Assembly (NCBI GenBank): GCA_003144275.1
Contig: NJBF01000017.1
Location: 1 to 64,000, forward strand
DNA: 64,000 bases
Reading direction: 5' to 3'
Source of the DNA: Candidatus Heimdallarchaeota archaeon B3_Heim
GTDB taxonomy: Archaea > Asgardarchaeota > Heimdallarchaeia > Hodarchaeales > Hodarchaeaceae
Position numbers and translations under genes: made by a program. How positions within the stretch are numbered: the stretch's first letter is position 1; every line of letters starts with the position of its first letter. Below are positions 1 to 8,770 of the stretch, piece after piece. Under the pieces are notes generated by a model. That model was not told the origin of the DNA. It saw only the letters and a list, made by a program, of their open reading frames with translations, and did no database searches.

Positions 1-1
1 A

Positions 2-529
2 GAGCGTAATAATATCATCATGTGTAGCGTCTGGTTTCAGTATTGTATGATCAATGCAATGAGCAATATCTTCTGGTACACATTCCCCACCGGTCCCAAA
101 TTCAATTCCCAATCGATCTACACCAAAATCCATGAACTTGCGAAATGTATCGGGTTTTTTCTCGACACAAATACCACAGGTACAAACCATTTCGGAATCA
201 CAAGTACATGATGCGGTAGCTGATGTTTGACTTTCAGGCAGGACAACCATTTGACTTATACGATCAGCAATCCTGGAAATGTCTTCACTGGTTAATTCAA
301 TCAATTCCTTCTCTCTAAGGTGGCGAAATATTTCATATGTTCGCGTTCGTTGAATCCCAGTCGCTTTGGCGATTTCTGTTGCTGTCAGCTTATCATTTGC
401 AAGTAAATGCATAAAAATTATGGTTTCACTCTCAGAAAGATCCAGAAGGGTTTTAAGCTGTTCCTTCAGACTAGCTAGATTACCATCTGTTTTGAAAGAT
501 ACTTCCAAATTGGGAAAACTTTTCGTCAT
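2..529 (-). CDS. deoC: HTH (TrmB-like)-deoxyribose-phosphate aldolase fusion, 3' partial
   Basis: The reading frame is open from an ATG at 529 to the window edge (176 residues seen). Residues about 36-75 form a winged HTH of the TrmB/MarR kind (LTATEIAKATGIQRTRTYE then LREKELIEL). A Cys-rich linker follows (C108, C110, C116, C118, C121, with CTCGICVEKKP). From about residue 153 the DeoC N-terminus is clear: IDHTILKPDATHDDI. DeoC cleaves deoxyribose 5-phosphate to glyceraldehyde 3-phosphate and acetaldehyde. Some DeoC proteins carry a similar Cys-containing pre-domain (from memory), but an added HTH is unusual. The catalytic lysine would lie outside the window. An autoregulated sensor-enzyme is inference. 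Confidence 0.75.
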   Translation of the reverse strand, partial: MTKSFPNLEVSFKTDGNLASLKEQLKTLLDLSESETIIFMHLLANDKLTATEIAKATGIQRTRTYEIFRHLREKELIELTSEDISRIADRISQMVVLPESQTSATASCTCDSEMVCTCGICVEKKPDTFRKFMDFGVDRLGIEFGTGGECVPEDIAHCIDHTILKPDATHDDIITL

Positions 530-716
530 CTAATTCAACTTTGTCTAAGTTCTAATTTAAACAAATTAATGTGCATTTTTATTTTTTAAGGAAATATCTT
601 GCATTACCCAATGAATACACTCCTGTCATTCTCAGTAAGTACAACAAGAGAAAAATAATCTTAAAGGGGTTAAATAATGCAGAAGCTACAATAGAATAAA
701 TGTTTATGGTGAAATA

Positions 717-1718
717 ATGACGACTCTAAATTTTGAGGGGATTTTTCCAATCATAACGACAGCTGTATCATTCTTATTCTTTCTCAGCGTTTCAGAACAG
801 TATCTCAGAAAGAGGAAGCTTCATCAGCTAGTTTGGGCTATTTCTATGTTTCTATTCATGATAACAGCTGGTGCCGAAGGATTAAGTTTATTATTAGGCA
901 GATGGGATCCTTTCATATACCGAATATATTACTTACTTGCTGCTATACAAGTATCGGTTATGGGAGCTGGGGCCTTGTATCTTTTTGCAAATAGACAGAT
1001 TATTAATGAAGAGAATACTGGAAAAGCACTGGTTTTATTTGGTATTATCTGGACTTTCTTTGCATTTATTTTCCAATTTCGAGCCTCAATTTTTCTGGTC
1101 GTATTGGTTCCTGCATTGTTTATGACCCTAGCAGGTCTCTATCAAATTCTCTCTATCCGTCGTAAGGGATTTGAGAATTCTTTCCATTTAACTGGATTTC
1201 AATTCACCAATCTCTTTGTATTATTCATTCTTTACATATTCGCCTTCATGGTTTATGTAGGGATGACAGCCGAATTGGATTTGGCATATCTTGTTGCTAG
1301 TGGTGGACAAGAAGTGGCTGGTCATGGCTGGATAAATGATTTACCAGGATTGAGAGCAACCATTCGTCTATTTTCTCCGTTGAATACCATACCAGGTGGC
1401 GTTGCATTAATCGGTGGAGTCTTTTTCTCGTATTATAGCTGGCAAAGAGCCATTAAGAAACAAACAGGGTCATATAATTTTGGTAAAGGATTTTTCAATA
1501 TTTATATTGGTGGAGGTGCTCTTGCATTAAGTATAGCAGGAACATTATCTGGCTTTGGATTCGGAGTTCTTTATTTGGGAGAAGCAGTCTCAGTTATAAT
1601 AATGTATTTCGGTTTTCTAGAATCTGACAAAATTACATGGCAAAAATTAGTTAATATTCTCACTCTTGGTTGGTTACGAAATTCGGAATCGAGAGAAGTG
1701 AGTGTGAGTCCCAAATAA
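717..1718 (+). CDS. multi-pass membrane protein, unknown function
   Basis: A 333-residue, very hydrophobic protein with about nine predicted membrane helices (roughly residues 8-26, 36-58, 66-90, 103-120, 122-143, 160-182, 218-240, 258-275 and 280-298). The C-terminus is short, charged and probably cytoplasmic. I see no catalytic or transport motif that I recognise. It is divergently placed from the HTH-DeoC gene, with 187 bp between them. The ATG start is preceded by AT-rich leader without a strong ribosome binding site. Its function cannot be assigned from sequence alone. Confidence 0.6.
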   Translation: MTTLNFEGIFPIITTAVSFLFFLSVSEQYLRKRKLHQLVWAISMFLFMITAGAEGLSLLLGRWDPFIYRIYYLLAAIQVSVMGAGALYLFANRQIINEENTGKALVLFGIIWTFFAFIFQFRASIFLVVLVPALFMTLAGLYQILSIRRKGFENSFHLTGFQFTNLFVLFILYIFAFMVYVGMTAELDLAYLVASGGQEVAGHGWINDLPGLRATIRLFSPLNTIPGGVALIGGVFFSYYSWQRAIKKQTGSYNFGKGFFNIYIGGGALALSIAGTLSGFGFGVLYLGEAVSVIIMYFGFLESDKITWQKLVNILTLGWLRNSESREVSVSPK

Positions 1719-1871
1719 GGATTTCTGCTCCCTTTTCATTTTTACTAATTTTAACTTTGGTTTTTTGATTGAACAACGATAGATTAGGTATTCAGGTGGA
1801 AGGGGAAAAGATCCCAATATTTCAAGTCACATTAAAGAGATACATTTAATACCATTGTTCCTCACCTTCTC

Positions 1872-2100
1872 CTAGTCAAACTGATATCCATCTTCTATCC
1901 AAGCTTCTCTCATAACAGGGTTCCGTTCAAGATAGGCATCAACAATCGCTTTAGGGGTCTTATTTAGTGGAAATGAAAAATTTTACACATTTAGGACAGA
2001 TATTCTTCTGTAAAAAGTAGAAGGTTTCACTTGTTATACCTGAAAGACCCAGCCCAAATTGGAAAATAGCAAAAACATAGAAGATAACCAATAAAAATGC
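1872..2100 (-). pseudogene. frameshifted remnant of a small membrane/zinc-binding protein
   Basis: On the minus strand one frame reads a hydrophobic helix (FLLVIFYVFAIFQFGLG) followed by NICPKCVKF. A one-base shift then continues naturally into FPLNKTPKAIVDAYLERN and ends ...EDGYQFD with a TAG at 1872. The protein-like composition on both sides of the shift suggests a broken gene. No ATG is in frame and the 5' limit is uncertain. The family is unknown; the CPKC half-knuckle hints at a zinc ribbon. This fills most of the 450-bp gap between the flanking genes. Confidence 0.35.
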
Positions 2101-2167
2101 AGTAAAGCACAATTGAAGAAAAGAATCTGAGGATAAAAAAAAATAAAAAAGAACTTAAGTAATATAC

Positions 2168-2518
2168 CTAAGCTGATTCCGAAGTAAGACTTAGTTCAGT
2201 ACCAAAGCAATCCTGAAATATCGCTACATCTCCAAAATTTTCATAGCTGAATTTCTCTTTGATTACTTTGCCGTCTTTGGAAATCACTTTTTCTAAAGTC
2301 TCGTCAATATTTTTAACTTCGAACCCAATATTAAGTCCTTTTGGTCGGATTTTCTCGGTTTGAAAAATACTAATTCCGATTGAACCATTTATTGTGGCCC
2401 ATCCTTGGTTAGGCATTCGTTCACGATCAAAATTCCATCCGAATACAGTTTCATAAAATTCTATCCCTTTTTCTAAATCTAGAACGGGTATTTCTATTCC
2501 TACATCCATTTTTTTCAC
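2168..2518 (-). CDS. VOC (glyoxalase/bleomycin-resistance) family protein
   Basis: A 116-residue single VOC module. The N-terminal pattern is typical: GIEIPVLDLEKGIEFYETVFGW, i.e. the D-x-x-x-a-x-x-F-Y motif. A central NGSIGISIF strand and a C-terminal F-x-D-x-x-G-T-E-L (FQDCFGTELSL) follow. Family members are metal-dependent lyases, dioxygenases or resistance proteins, and the substrate cannot be deduced here. It stands alone between a decayed gene and a small membrane protein. The ATG start at 2518 lies just downstream of an AT-rich promoter-like stretch. Confidence 0.8.
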   Translation of the reverse strand: MKKMDVGIEIPVLDLEKGIEFYETVFGWNFDRERMPNQGWATINGSIGISIFQTEKIRPKGLNIGFEVKNIDETLEKVISKDGKVIKEKFSYENFGDVAIFQDCFGTELSLTSESA

Positions 2519-2719
2519 TTCTTAACTATTGTTAATTTTTTTAAGTGAATATGGCACAAAAAATCTGAGTTTAAATGGCTATATTTCAGAATATAGTAAA
2601 TTCTTGTTTTTGGCTTGTAGGAAATTATCAAAAAGACTTTAAAAATGAAAGTAGTGAGCACTCTTCAAAGGAACACGTAAAATATGTTTTTACAACTGAT
2701 AAGGATAGCAATTGGGCAA

Positions 2720-3217
2720 CTAAAAGACCACAATGATTGCAGAGAATATTACACAAATTAGGGTTAGAGGGATAGAAGCAATAAGATGACCTTTATAATG
2801 ATGAGAAAAGTCCTTATAATCTTCGGGAGTTGTACCATCAATGATTACAAACTTAGGTGTAATTTTGCTGATGATCAACCAATCTAGAACCACTAAATCA
2901 ACCAGAAAAAACAAAAAAACCATGAAAAACATGTTTAGGAAAGCTATTTCGAAAGGTATCTCACCCCCAAGCTCTGTTTCCAAAAAAGCTGTAGAAATCA
3001 AAGGATAAGCTAAAATGAAAAACAACCAGGGTATCCCAACCAAACCCGCCATGATCCTTTCTCTTCGAGTTTGAGGGGGAATTTTTTCCTTTATTCTCTC
3101 TGGATAATCCTGATACCCCCATATTCGAGGGTCAAATGTAACCATGAAAATCAAAAGATAGCAGGCACCAATCAGTGTATAAAGGAGACCATTGAAGATA
3201 ACTGCTGTGAATACCAT
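2720..3217 (-). CDS. small four-helix membrane protein, unknown
   Basis: About 165 residues if read from the ATG at 3217 (MVFTAVIFNG). That start is preceded by GGGCGAG, which is better than the TTG 18 bases upstream. Four membrane helices are evident near residues 3-25, 58-78, 90-114 and 142-164. A charged loop (YPERIKEKIPPQTRRER) lies after the first and a hydrophilic segment after the third. I recognise no family. It shares no obvious operon with its neighbours. Confidence 0.6.
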   Translation of the reverse strand: MVFTAVIFNGLLYTLIGACYLLIFMVTFDPRIWGYQDYPERIKEKIPPQTRRERIMAGLVGIPWLFFILAYPLISTAFLETELGGEIPFEIAFLNMFFMVFLFFLVDLVVLDWLIISKITPKFVIIDGTTPEDYKDFSHHYKGHLIASIPLTLICVIFSAIIVVF

Positions 3218-3482
3218 TTTAATCTCGCCCCACAAAACAGATCAGTATTTCTTCTCCTTTTTATCATTTTAATGTATATATTGCATATGTGTCACTTGAT
3301 GGATCTTCGAACAGTTACTGAATTCAAGGTTTATAAGAGCCATCTCTTCCAATTGTTGCAGTACATTTATATTGGAAAAAATACCGTTTTTCCGCTAATC
3401 TATTCCTAGATTACGAATTACCCTAGGGCAGCCTAATACATTTGAAGGGAAGTGGAGTTTATTAGGACAGGAAGAAATTATT

Positions 3483-3713
3483 ATGGAAATTACTAAAAAT
3501 ACACGAGTTGCTGACATTTTAAAAGAATATGGTGATATTGCAGATGTGATGGAAATATTTGGGGTCAAGCGTGTAGGAAGATATTCAGTTCGTAGACTTA
3601 TAACAAAAGTTTTGACGGTTGAACGGGCGGCCCGTGTCCATAGAGTTCCCCTTAATGAATTTTTGGTTACATTGAATAAAGCAATTTTAATACAGGAAGA
3701 GAAATCTGCTTGA
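3483..3713 (+). CDS. DUF1858-like small protein lacking the usual cysteines
   Basis: A 76-residue protein whose pattern matches DUF1858-type domains: ITKNTRVADILKEYGDIADVMEIFGV, a variable turn, then VERAARVHRVPLNEFLVTLN. In most members I know the turn carries a C-x-G-C-type motif; here it reads KRVGRYS, so no cysteines remain. An AGGAAG ribosome binding site precedes the ATG. It lies 301 bp upstream of the flavodiiron gene in the same direction. DUF1858 domains commonly accompany redox enzymes, so a partner role is possible but inferred. Confidence 0.65.
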   Translation: MEITKNTRVADILKEYGDIADVMEIFGVKRVGRYSVRRLITKVLTVERAARVHRVPLNEFLVTLNKAILIQEEKSA

Positions 3714-4014
3714 GTAAGTTTTTTGAACGTTTATATCATTCGTGAATTGCTCCCGCTTTCTCCGTACCATTTGGTACTTGCCCATAGATCACATTTAGTG
3801 TTATTATCATTATTATCTTTATTTTTCCTTTTTTTCTCACTCTATTTCCCCCTCTTTAAGTCATAAGAATTAGTTTGTTCTCCACAGATTCCGTTTTGAA
3901 TTCATAATGGGTATATATTCATAATAGAAAATTATTTATTCCTGCAAATACCCATCTAGATCTACTGGGTTTGTTTAAATGAGAAAAAAATATTTTTTTT
4001 TTAGGTGAAAAAAA
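3714..4014 (+). other. intergenic region: small hairpin, T-rich terminator-like tract, AT-rich promoter
   Basis: No gene seen. Positions 3764-3777 form a small hairpin (GTACC-ATTT-GGTAC). Positions about 3811-3860 are strongly T-rich, which fits archaeal termination after the upstream gene. The remainder is AT-rich and likely holds the flavodiiron promoter. Confidence 0.4.
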
Positions 4015-5205
4015 TTGCTGAAAGAAATTGAAACTGGAATATGGATAATCTCAACAAATGATTGGGAAAGGCGCTTATTTGATGAATTGATTCCTTTACC
4101 AGATGGAACAAGTTATAATGCTTATGTGATCAAAGGCACTACTCACAATGCTTTGATTGATTCATCCGATATTCGTAAGATTGAGCCATTCTTGAACGAC
4201 CTACAATCCTTGTCTCTAGAAAAAATAGACTACATTATTGCTAATCATGCAGAACCTGATCATTCTGGAGCGATCTTGGATGTATTAACCTTGTATCCAA
4301 AGGCTAAAATTGTGTGTACAGAAAAGTGCAAGGAAATTCTTGTAGATTTACTTCATATCCCACCAGAAACATTCGTTATCGTGACACATGAGAGTTCCAT
4401 AGATCTAGGTGGACGAACATTGAATTTTATACCCGCTCCGTGGGTTCATTGGCCTGAAACGATGTTTACTTATCTGAACGAAGAGAAAATCCTTTTTACT
4501 TGTGATTTTTTGGGAAATCATATTGCGTCAAGTGAGGTTTACTCATCTAAAGATAAACGGACATATATTGCTGCAAAACGGTATTATGCCGAAATAATGA
4601 TGCCTTTCAGAAAGATCATTAAAAGGCACTTAGATACTATCGAGAAACTAGACATTAGTCTCATTGCTACAAGTCATGGATTGATCTATGATGATCCTGG
4701 GTTCATAATAAACGCGTATAAAGAATGGGCTTCTGATAAAGTAAAAAACGAGGTGGTCATTCCCTATGTGTCAATGTATGGCAGTACTGAAAAAATGGTG
4801 GAATATCTAACTGAAAATCTAATTAAACGGGGAATAACTGTAAAACCGTTCATGCTGACGACAACTGACATTGGAGAGTTAGCAATGAGTCTAGTTGATT
4901 GTGCTTCGATTGTTATAGGTTCACCTACCGTCCTTACAGGTCCTCATCCTGCGGTTGTTTATGCAACCTATCTGGCCAATTTACTAAAACCAAAAGCTAA
5001 ATTTGCTACTGTAATTGGTTCTTATGGCTGGAAAGGTAGTGTAGTTGATCAAATTGTCAATTTGATACCTAAACTCAAGGTAGAACTCTTTAATCCCGTG
5101 ATCATAAAAGGTAAACCACGTGATGAAGATTTTTCCCTTTTAGATAACCTTGTTGACGAAATTGTGAGAAAACATGAAGAATTAGGATTGTTCAATCATC
5201 CTTGA
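4015..5205 (+). CDS. fprA: A-type flavodiiron protein (FprA-like oxidase)
   Basis: A 396-residue protein with an N-terminal metallo-beta-lactamase-like diiron domain and a C-terminal flavodoxin domain. Diiron ligands are visible: H78-x-E80-x-D82-H83, H145, D164 and H221 (NHAEPDHSG, WVHWPETM, CDFLGNH, TSHGLIYDDP). The flavodoxin part starts near residue 247 with SMYGSTEKM and has GSPTVLTGPHP near residue 303. These enzymes reduce O2 to water, or NO to N2O, in the cytoplasm; in methanogens the donor is F420H2. The start codon is TTG. All ligands are present, so it is probably active in oxygen defence. Confidence 0.93.
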   Translation: MLKEIETGIWIISTNDWERRLFDELIPLPDGTSYNAYVIKGTTHNALIDSSDIRKIEPFLNDLQSLSLEKIDYIIANHAEPDHSGAILDVLTLYPKAKIVCTEKCKEILVDLLHIPPETFVIVTHESSIDLGGRTLNFIPAPWVHWPETMFTYLNEEKILFTCDFLGNHIASSEVYSSKDKRTYIAAKRYYAEIMMPFRKIIKRHLDTIEKLDISLIATSHGLIYDDPGFIINAYKEWASDKVKNEVVIPYVSMYGSTEKMVEYLTENLIKRGITVKPFMLTTTDIGELAMSLVDCASIVIGSPTVLTGPHPAVVYATYLANLLKPKAKFATVIGSYGWKGSVVDQIVNLIPKLKVELFNPVIIKGKPRDEDFSLLDNLVDEIVRKHEELGLFNHP

Positions 5206-5397
5206 GAGATTAACACGAGCTCCACATCGGAATAAAATGGTTAGAATTAAAATATCTCAGGATATTTAGAGATTGCACTGAACGTTGGTTAAGATCGATT
5301 TTTATATAAAACGTATATACGTCCCAAAACAATAGGGTAAGAAAGAAGTGTAAATCAAAAAAGAAGAAGGAAGGAGGATTAATGTATGTTATTAGAG

Positions 5398-5814
5398 CTA
5401 ACCTTCCTGTGTAGGCCACTTCCATGCATACCAAACAATTAGTGAAAGAAGCACAGCTTCTACAAAACTAAAGAGCATAAAGAAAGGCCAAGTCTCTCCT
5501 GTGAATCCTGAAATAAGTACAAGACCAATATTGAATATGCCTAAGATGATGTTTGTCATGCGATTCACTTTAGCGTTCAATATCAGGGATAAGCAAATCA
5601 TAAGACTCGGAATCATCATGAATATTGACACTGCCAACAACCATACATCAGTAATTTGAGAACCGGCTACTTCTCCCGCTATTATATCCTCTATATGCCC
5701 TGGAATATGAAGTCCGAAATAATCCGCATAGATATATAGAAACATAACAGATACCCATAAGACTGCAAGCTTTAGTTTCACATCTATCTTTGCATCTTCC
5801 AAACGATTTGTCAT
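5398..5814 (-). CDS. DUF6326-like membrane protein
   Basis: A 138-residue protein with four predicted membrane helices (about 16-34, 58-80, 88-104, 110-130). The N-terminal pattern (D-x-K-x-x-V-K-x-K-L-A-x-L-W-x-S-V-M-F-L-Y-I-Y-x-D-Y-F-G) matches my memory of DUF6326 proteins. It follows the MDR oxidoreductase after 13 bp in the same direction, so the two are probably co-transcribed. No biochemical role is known to me. Confidence 0.7.
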   Translation of the reverse strand: MTNRLEDAKIDVKLKLAVLWVSVMFLYIYADYFGLHIPGHIEDIIAGEVAGSQITDVWLLAVSIFMMIPSLMICLSLILNAKVNRMTNIILGIFNIGLVLISGFTGETWPFFMLFSFVEAVLLSLIVWYAWKWPTQEG

Positions 5815-5827
5815 ATTAATTCCTCGT

Positions 5828-6850
5828 TTACTCTATACTGATGACCACTCGACCTTTAGCATGACCTGTTTCGTAGTGACGATGAGCTTCTGCAGTTTGG
5901 CTTAATAGATACACAGTATCTATAACTGGTTTGATCTTTCCCTCTTCAATCCATTCACGAATTAAATTCATAGCGGCCGCACTTTCATCTGCTGTCCCAG
6001 TTTTGAATTTTTTATTTTTTGTCATCATATGGAAAAGGTTTTTTGGACTACTTATGGGATTATTTGATACATAGATTCCTTCGGATGCTAAAATGTTCTT
6101 GCATTTTGAAAGATTTTTCGTTGAAACTACATCTAAGATTATATCATACTTGGAATCATTCTTTGTGTAATCTTCCTTGGTATAGTCGATTACAAAGTCC
6201 GCTCCCATCTCTTTTACCATCTCAACATTAGTAGGGCCACAAACTCCAGTGACTTCAGCATCATAAACATTCTTAGCCATTTGCAACGCAAACGTACCGA
6301 TTCCTCCCGAAGCTCCAATGATGAGGACTTTATCCCCTTTTTTAGGTGTTGCCAAATCCCTAAATGCCACTAGTGCAGGTGTAGACCCCCCAGGGACAGC
6401 AGCAGCTTCTTGAAAGTTCAGATTTGCAGGTTTTTTGGCCAACACAGATGCGGGAACAGTCATAAATTCAGCACATGCTCCTCCTGCTTCAGAATATCCA
6501 TAGACATGGTCTCCCACTCTCCAATCTGTAACTTCTTTTCCTATAGATACAATTTCACCTACAAAACCACCACCAGGAATTTTTTGTTTTGGCTTTCTTA
6601 GTCCCCCAAATGATAGTCTTAGAAAAAATCCTACTAATTGCTTCATACCCCAGAAAGCTACTTTCGGAGCCTTTCCACCACGATGCAGCACATCTACGGT
6701 GTTAATTGACGTTCCGTGGTTTCTAATTAAGACTTCATCGTCTTTTGTACTTGGTTTTTCTATTTCCTTTAGTTGAAGAACGTCTGGTGTTCCGTATTTT
6801 GCCATCATTATTGCCTTCATTTTTTCTTTATTTTCCATTTTTTCCACCAT
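5828..6850 (-). CDS. NAD(P)-dependent MDR oxidoreductase, quinone-reductase/RTN4IP1-like
   Basis: A 340-residue medium-chain dehydrogenase/reductase. The N-terminal GroES-like domain has the usual pattern (MMAKYGTPDVLQLKEIEKP, GTSINTVDVLHRGG, PGGGFVGEIVSIG, DWRVGDHVYGY). The Rossmann domain carries VLIIGASGGIGTFALQMAK near residue 175, which binds NAD(P)H. The catalytic and structural zinc-ligand cysteines of true alcohol dehydrogenases are absent, so a zinc-independent enone/quinone reductase is likelier. The substrate is unknown. It is the first gene of a pair with the DUF6326-like gene. Confidence 0.85.
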   Translation of the reverse strand: MVEKMENKEKMKAIMMAKYGTPDVLQLKEIEKPSTKDDEVLIRNHGTSINTVDVLHRGGKAPKVAFWGMKQLVGFFLRLSFGGLRKPKQKIPGGGFVGEIVSIGKEVTDWRVGDHVYGYSEAGGACAEFMTVPASVLAKKPANLNFQEAAAVPGGSTPALVAFRDLATPKKGDKVLIIGASGGIGTFALQMAKNVYDAEVTGVCGPTNVEMVKEMGADFVIDYTKEDYTKNDSKYDIILDVVSTKNLSKCKNILASEGIYVSNNPISSPKNLFHMMTKNKKFKTGTADESAAAMNLIREWIEEGKIKPVIDTVYLLSQTAEAHRHYETGHAKGRVVISIE

Positions 6851-7469
6851 TTTAGTTTTAAGAAACTTGTTAATGATCAGTTGTTAGGCTATTGCTTTGG
6901 AATTGCTTTTACCGTGAATTAATTGTTCATCAAAAACGTTTGTAATTCTAATAATTTAAAATTGATTTATGTGATATTCATAGATTGAATTAGTAAGGAT
7001 TTCAATCAATTGCTCTATCAATTCTTTATCGATTTTCTCATTTACATTACACGTTGGTTAAACCCTCAAACATACACCCTATTTATTTCCCATATGAAAA
7101 TAATTCTTGCTGCAATAACTCTTGTTTTGCTACCCTGTTGCATTAAGGCAGAACATGATCATTTTTGTAGTTTTTCATCTCAAATCCTTAATTTATCCCT
7201 TTTTTTTTATTTCCTAATGGTTAAGGAAGCATTCTATAAAGTGATTTAAATTTAGGATGATTACCAAGAAAAAAGAGACCATCGTTTTTAGAAAGAAACT
7301 TATTTTCATGAAAAAAAGAGTATAATATTCAAGAGTATGGAATCAACCTCCTTTGCAGAGATTTTGAACTTCATATTTCAGTGGTAAGATAAGCAATAAT
7401 TTTAAATAAGAATATATTATTGCTATCACCAAAAAAATACCCAAATCTCCCTTAAAAGTTGAAAGTACT
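6851..7469. other. 619-bp AT-rich intergenic region, no convincing gene
   Basis: It separates divergent genes (MDR oxidoreductase and PAP2). A 79-codon frame at 7010-7249 reads as low-complexity hydrophobic sequence without domain-like features and I do not accept it. The right end (about 7400-7465) is AT-rich and likely holds the promoter of the PAP2 gene. I see no RNA gene. Confidence 0.4.
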
Positions 7470-8534
7470 ATGGATACACCTTCTACAGATTCTAGATCTT
7501 TGGAAGATATTACTAAAGAGATCAAATTTATTTCTATAAGTGCAGTAAAAAATTTATACAATCAAATTGCAGTGAATAAATTCAATATTATTTGTTTAAT
7601 TTTATTTATATTAGTACCAATCGTTTACAGGGTATTATATCTTTTTGTGGATATTAGGGGTTATGATGAATATCTTAGATCAACTGAAAGTTATCTTGTC
7701 TTTGATGAATTTTTAACAGTGTTTGCCCAGAAAGCATTAGGAACAACTAATTCACTCATTGGTATTGCAGCAGCTCTGTTCTATACATATGGATTTCTTT
7801 CTATTTCTGCAACAGCTTATTTAGTGCTATTTACACTGATAATCAGAGAAAAAAAATATCGTCAACGGGAACCATACATTTACATCGCTCTAACAACAAT
7901 AATGTTTCTCATCGATATTTCTGGCTATTGGTTATTTCCGACAGCTCCACCTGTACGATTATTTTCCGAGCTACATTATCGTATCCTAGTTGTACCTTTT
8001 GGAGATAGCTTAATTTCTATAAAATATAACGCTTTTCCGTCTGGACACATTTGGGCGTTAACTGTTCCATATATTGCTGCAAAAGCTGAAAATCTGAAAT
8101 ATTGGGAAGCACTATTCGGATCAGCAATAATTATTACTTCTTGGGTTGTGATCCTAACTGGAGACCACTATATAATTGATGCATTCGTGTCATACTTCAT
8201 TTGTATCTTCCTTTATACGATATTTTCTACAATTCACGATTATCACTATAATAAGTCAAAAATAGCATCAAAAGATATTCTAATTAAAAGGTATCGATCA
8301 CTGCTTGTTGTGTCAGCCATTTTAGTAATAATTAGCATTTTAACTTTACAATTCATTAATGATTACATTCTGATAATCCAAGTATTATGTATTATGGTAG
8401 TATGGCCTCTAATAGTGCTTAAAACAGATGTGAACGGATTATTAGATACAAATAATCGGATTCATCGATCATCTATACAGGATTACAAAGATTTTGTCAC
8501 AAAGGTTATAGAGGATTCCAAGAAATCGAGCTGA
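7470..8534 (+). CDS. PAP2-superfamily integral membrane phosphatase
   Basis: A 354-residue protein with about eight to nine membrane helices. The PAP2 signature is present: FPSGH near residues 188-193 and TGDHYIIDA near residues 229-237, with their two catalytic histidines. The first motif (KxxxxxxRP) is not conserved in its usual form; KYNAF precedes PSGH. The arrangement resembles the Aur1/inositol-phosphotransferase-like branch more than small soluble-loop PAP2 enzymes. Likely roles are isoprenoid or lipid phosphate hydrolysis, or head-group transfer at the membrane surface. The substrate is unknown. Confidence 0.8.
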   Translation: MDTPSTDSRSLEDITKEIKFISISAVKNLYNQIAVNKFNIICLILFILVPIVYRVLYLFVDIRGYDEYLRSTESYLVFDEFLTVFAQKALGTTNSLIGIAAALFYTYGFLSISATAYLVLFTLIIREKKYRQREPYIYIALTTIMFLIDISGYWLFPTAPPVRLFSELHYRILVVPFGDSLISIKYNAFPSGHIWALTVPYIAAKAENLKYWEALFGSAIIITSWVVILTGDHYIIDAFVSYFICIFLYTIFSTIHDYHYNKSKIASKDILIKRYRSLLVVSAILVIISILTLQFINDYILIIQVLCIMVVWPLIVLKTDVNGLLDTNNRIHRSSIQDYKDFVTKVIEDSKKSS

Positions 8535-8609
8535 ATAGAGAGACAATATTTTAATATAACATTTTGAAATTTTTGATCCAAAAACCAGTATCATCAATTA
8601 ATAAAATTT

Positions 8610-8634
8610 GAGATTTCGCCTAGATTGTTGTAAC
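8610..8634 (+). repeat. left terminal inverted repeat of the IS
   Basis: It pairs with 10192-10215 in inverted orientation, differing at two positions plus one inserted T. Confidence 0.8.
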
Positions 8635-8770
8635 AAAGCAAAGGGGAGGAAAAACGCTAAAAAGGCATAAAAATCTTTGAAAAAAAGTGAATGAGACCGA
8701 AAGGAAAAATAAAAGATAACAAAAGTGAGAGAAAGACTTAAAGGGGTAATAAGATAATGTTATTAATATA

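Noticed and set aside
7010..7249. 79-codon open frame in the 6.9-7.5 kb gap
   Set aside because: Low-complexity hydrophobic sequence, no ribosome binding site, no recognisable domain.
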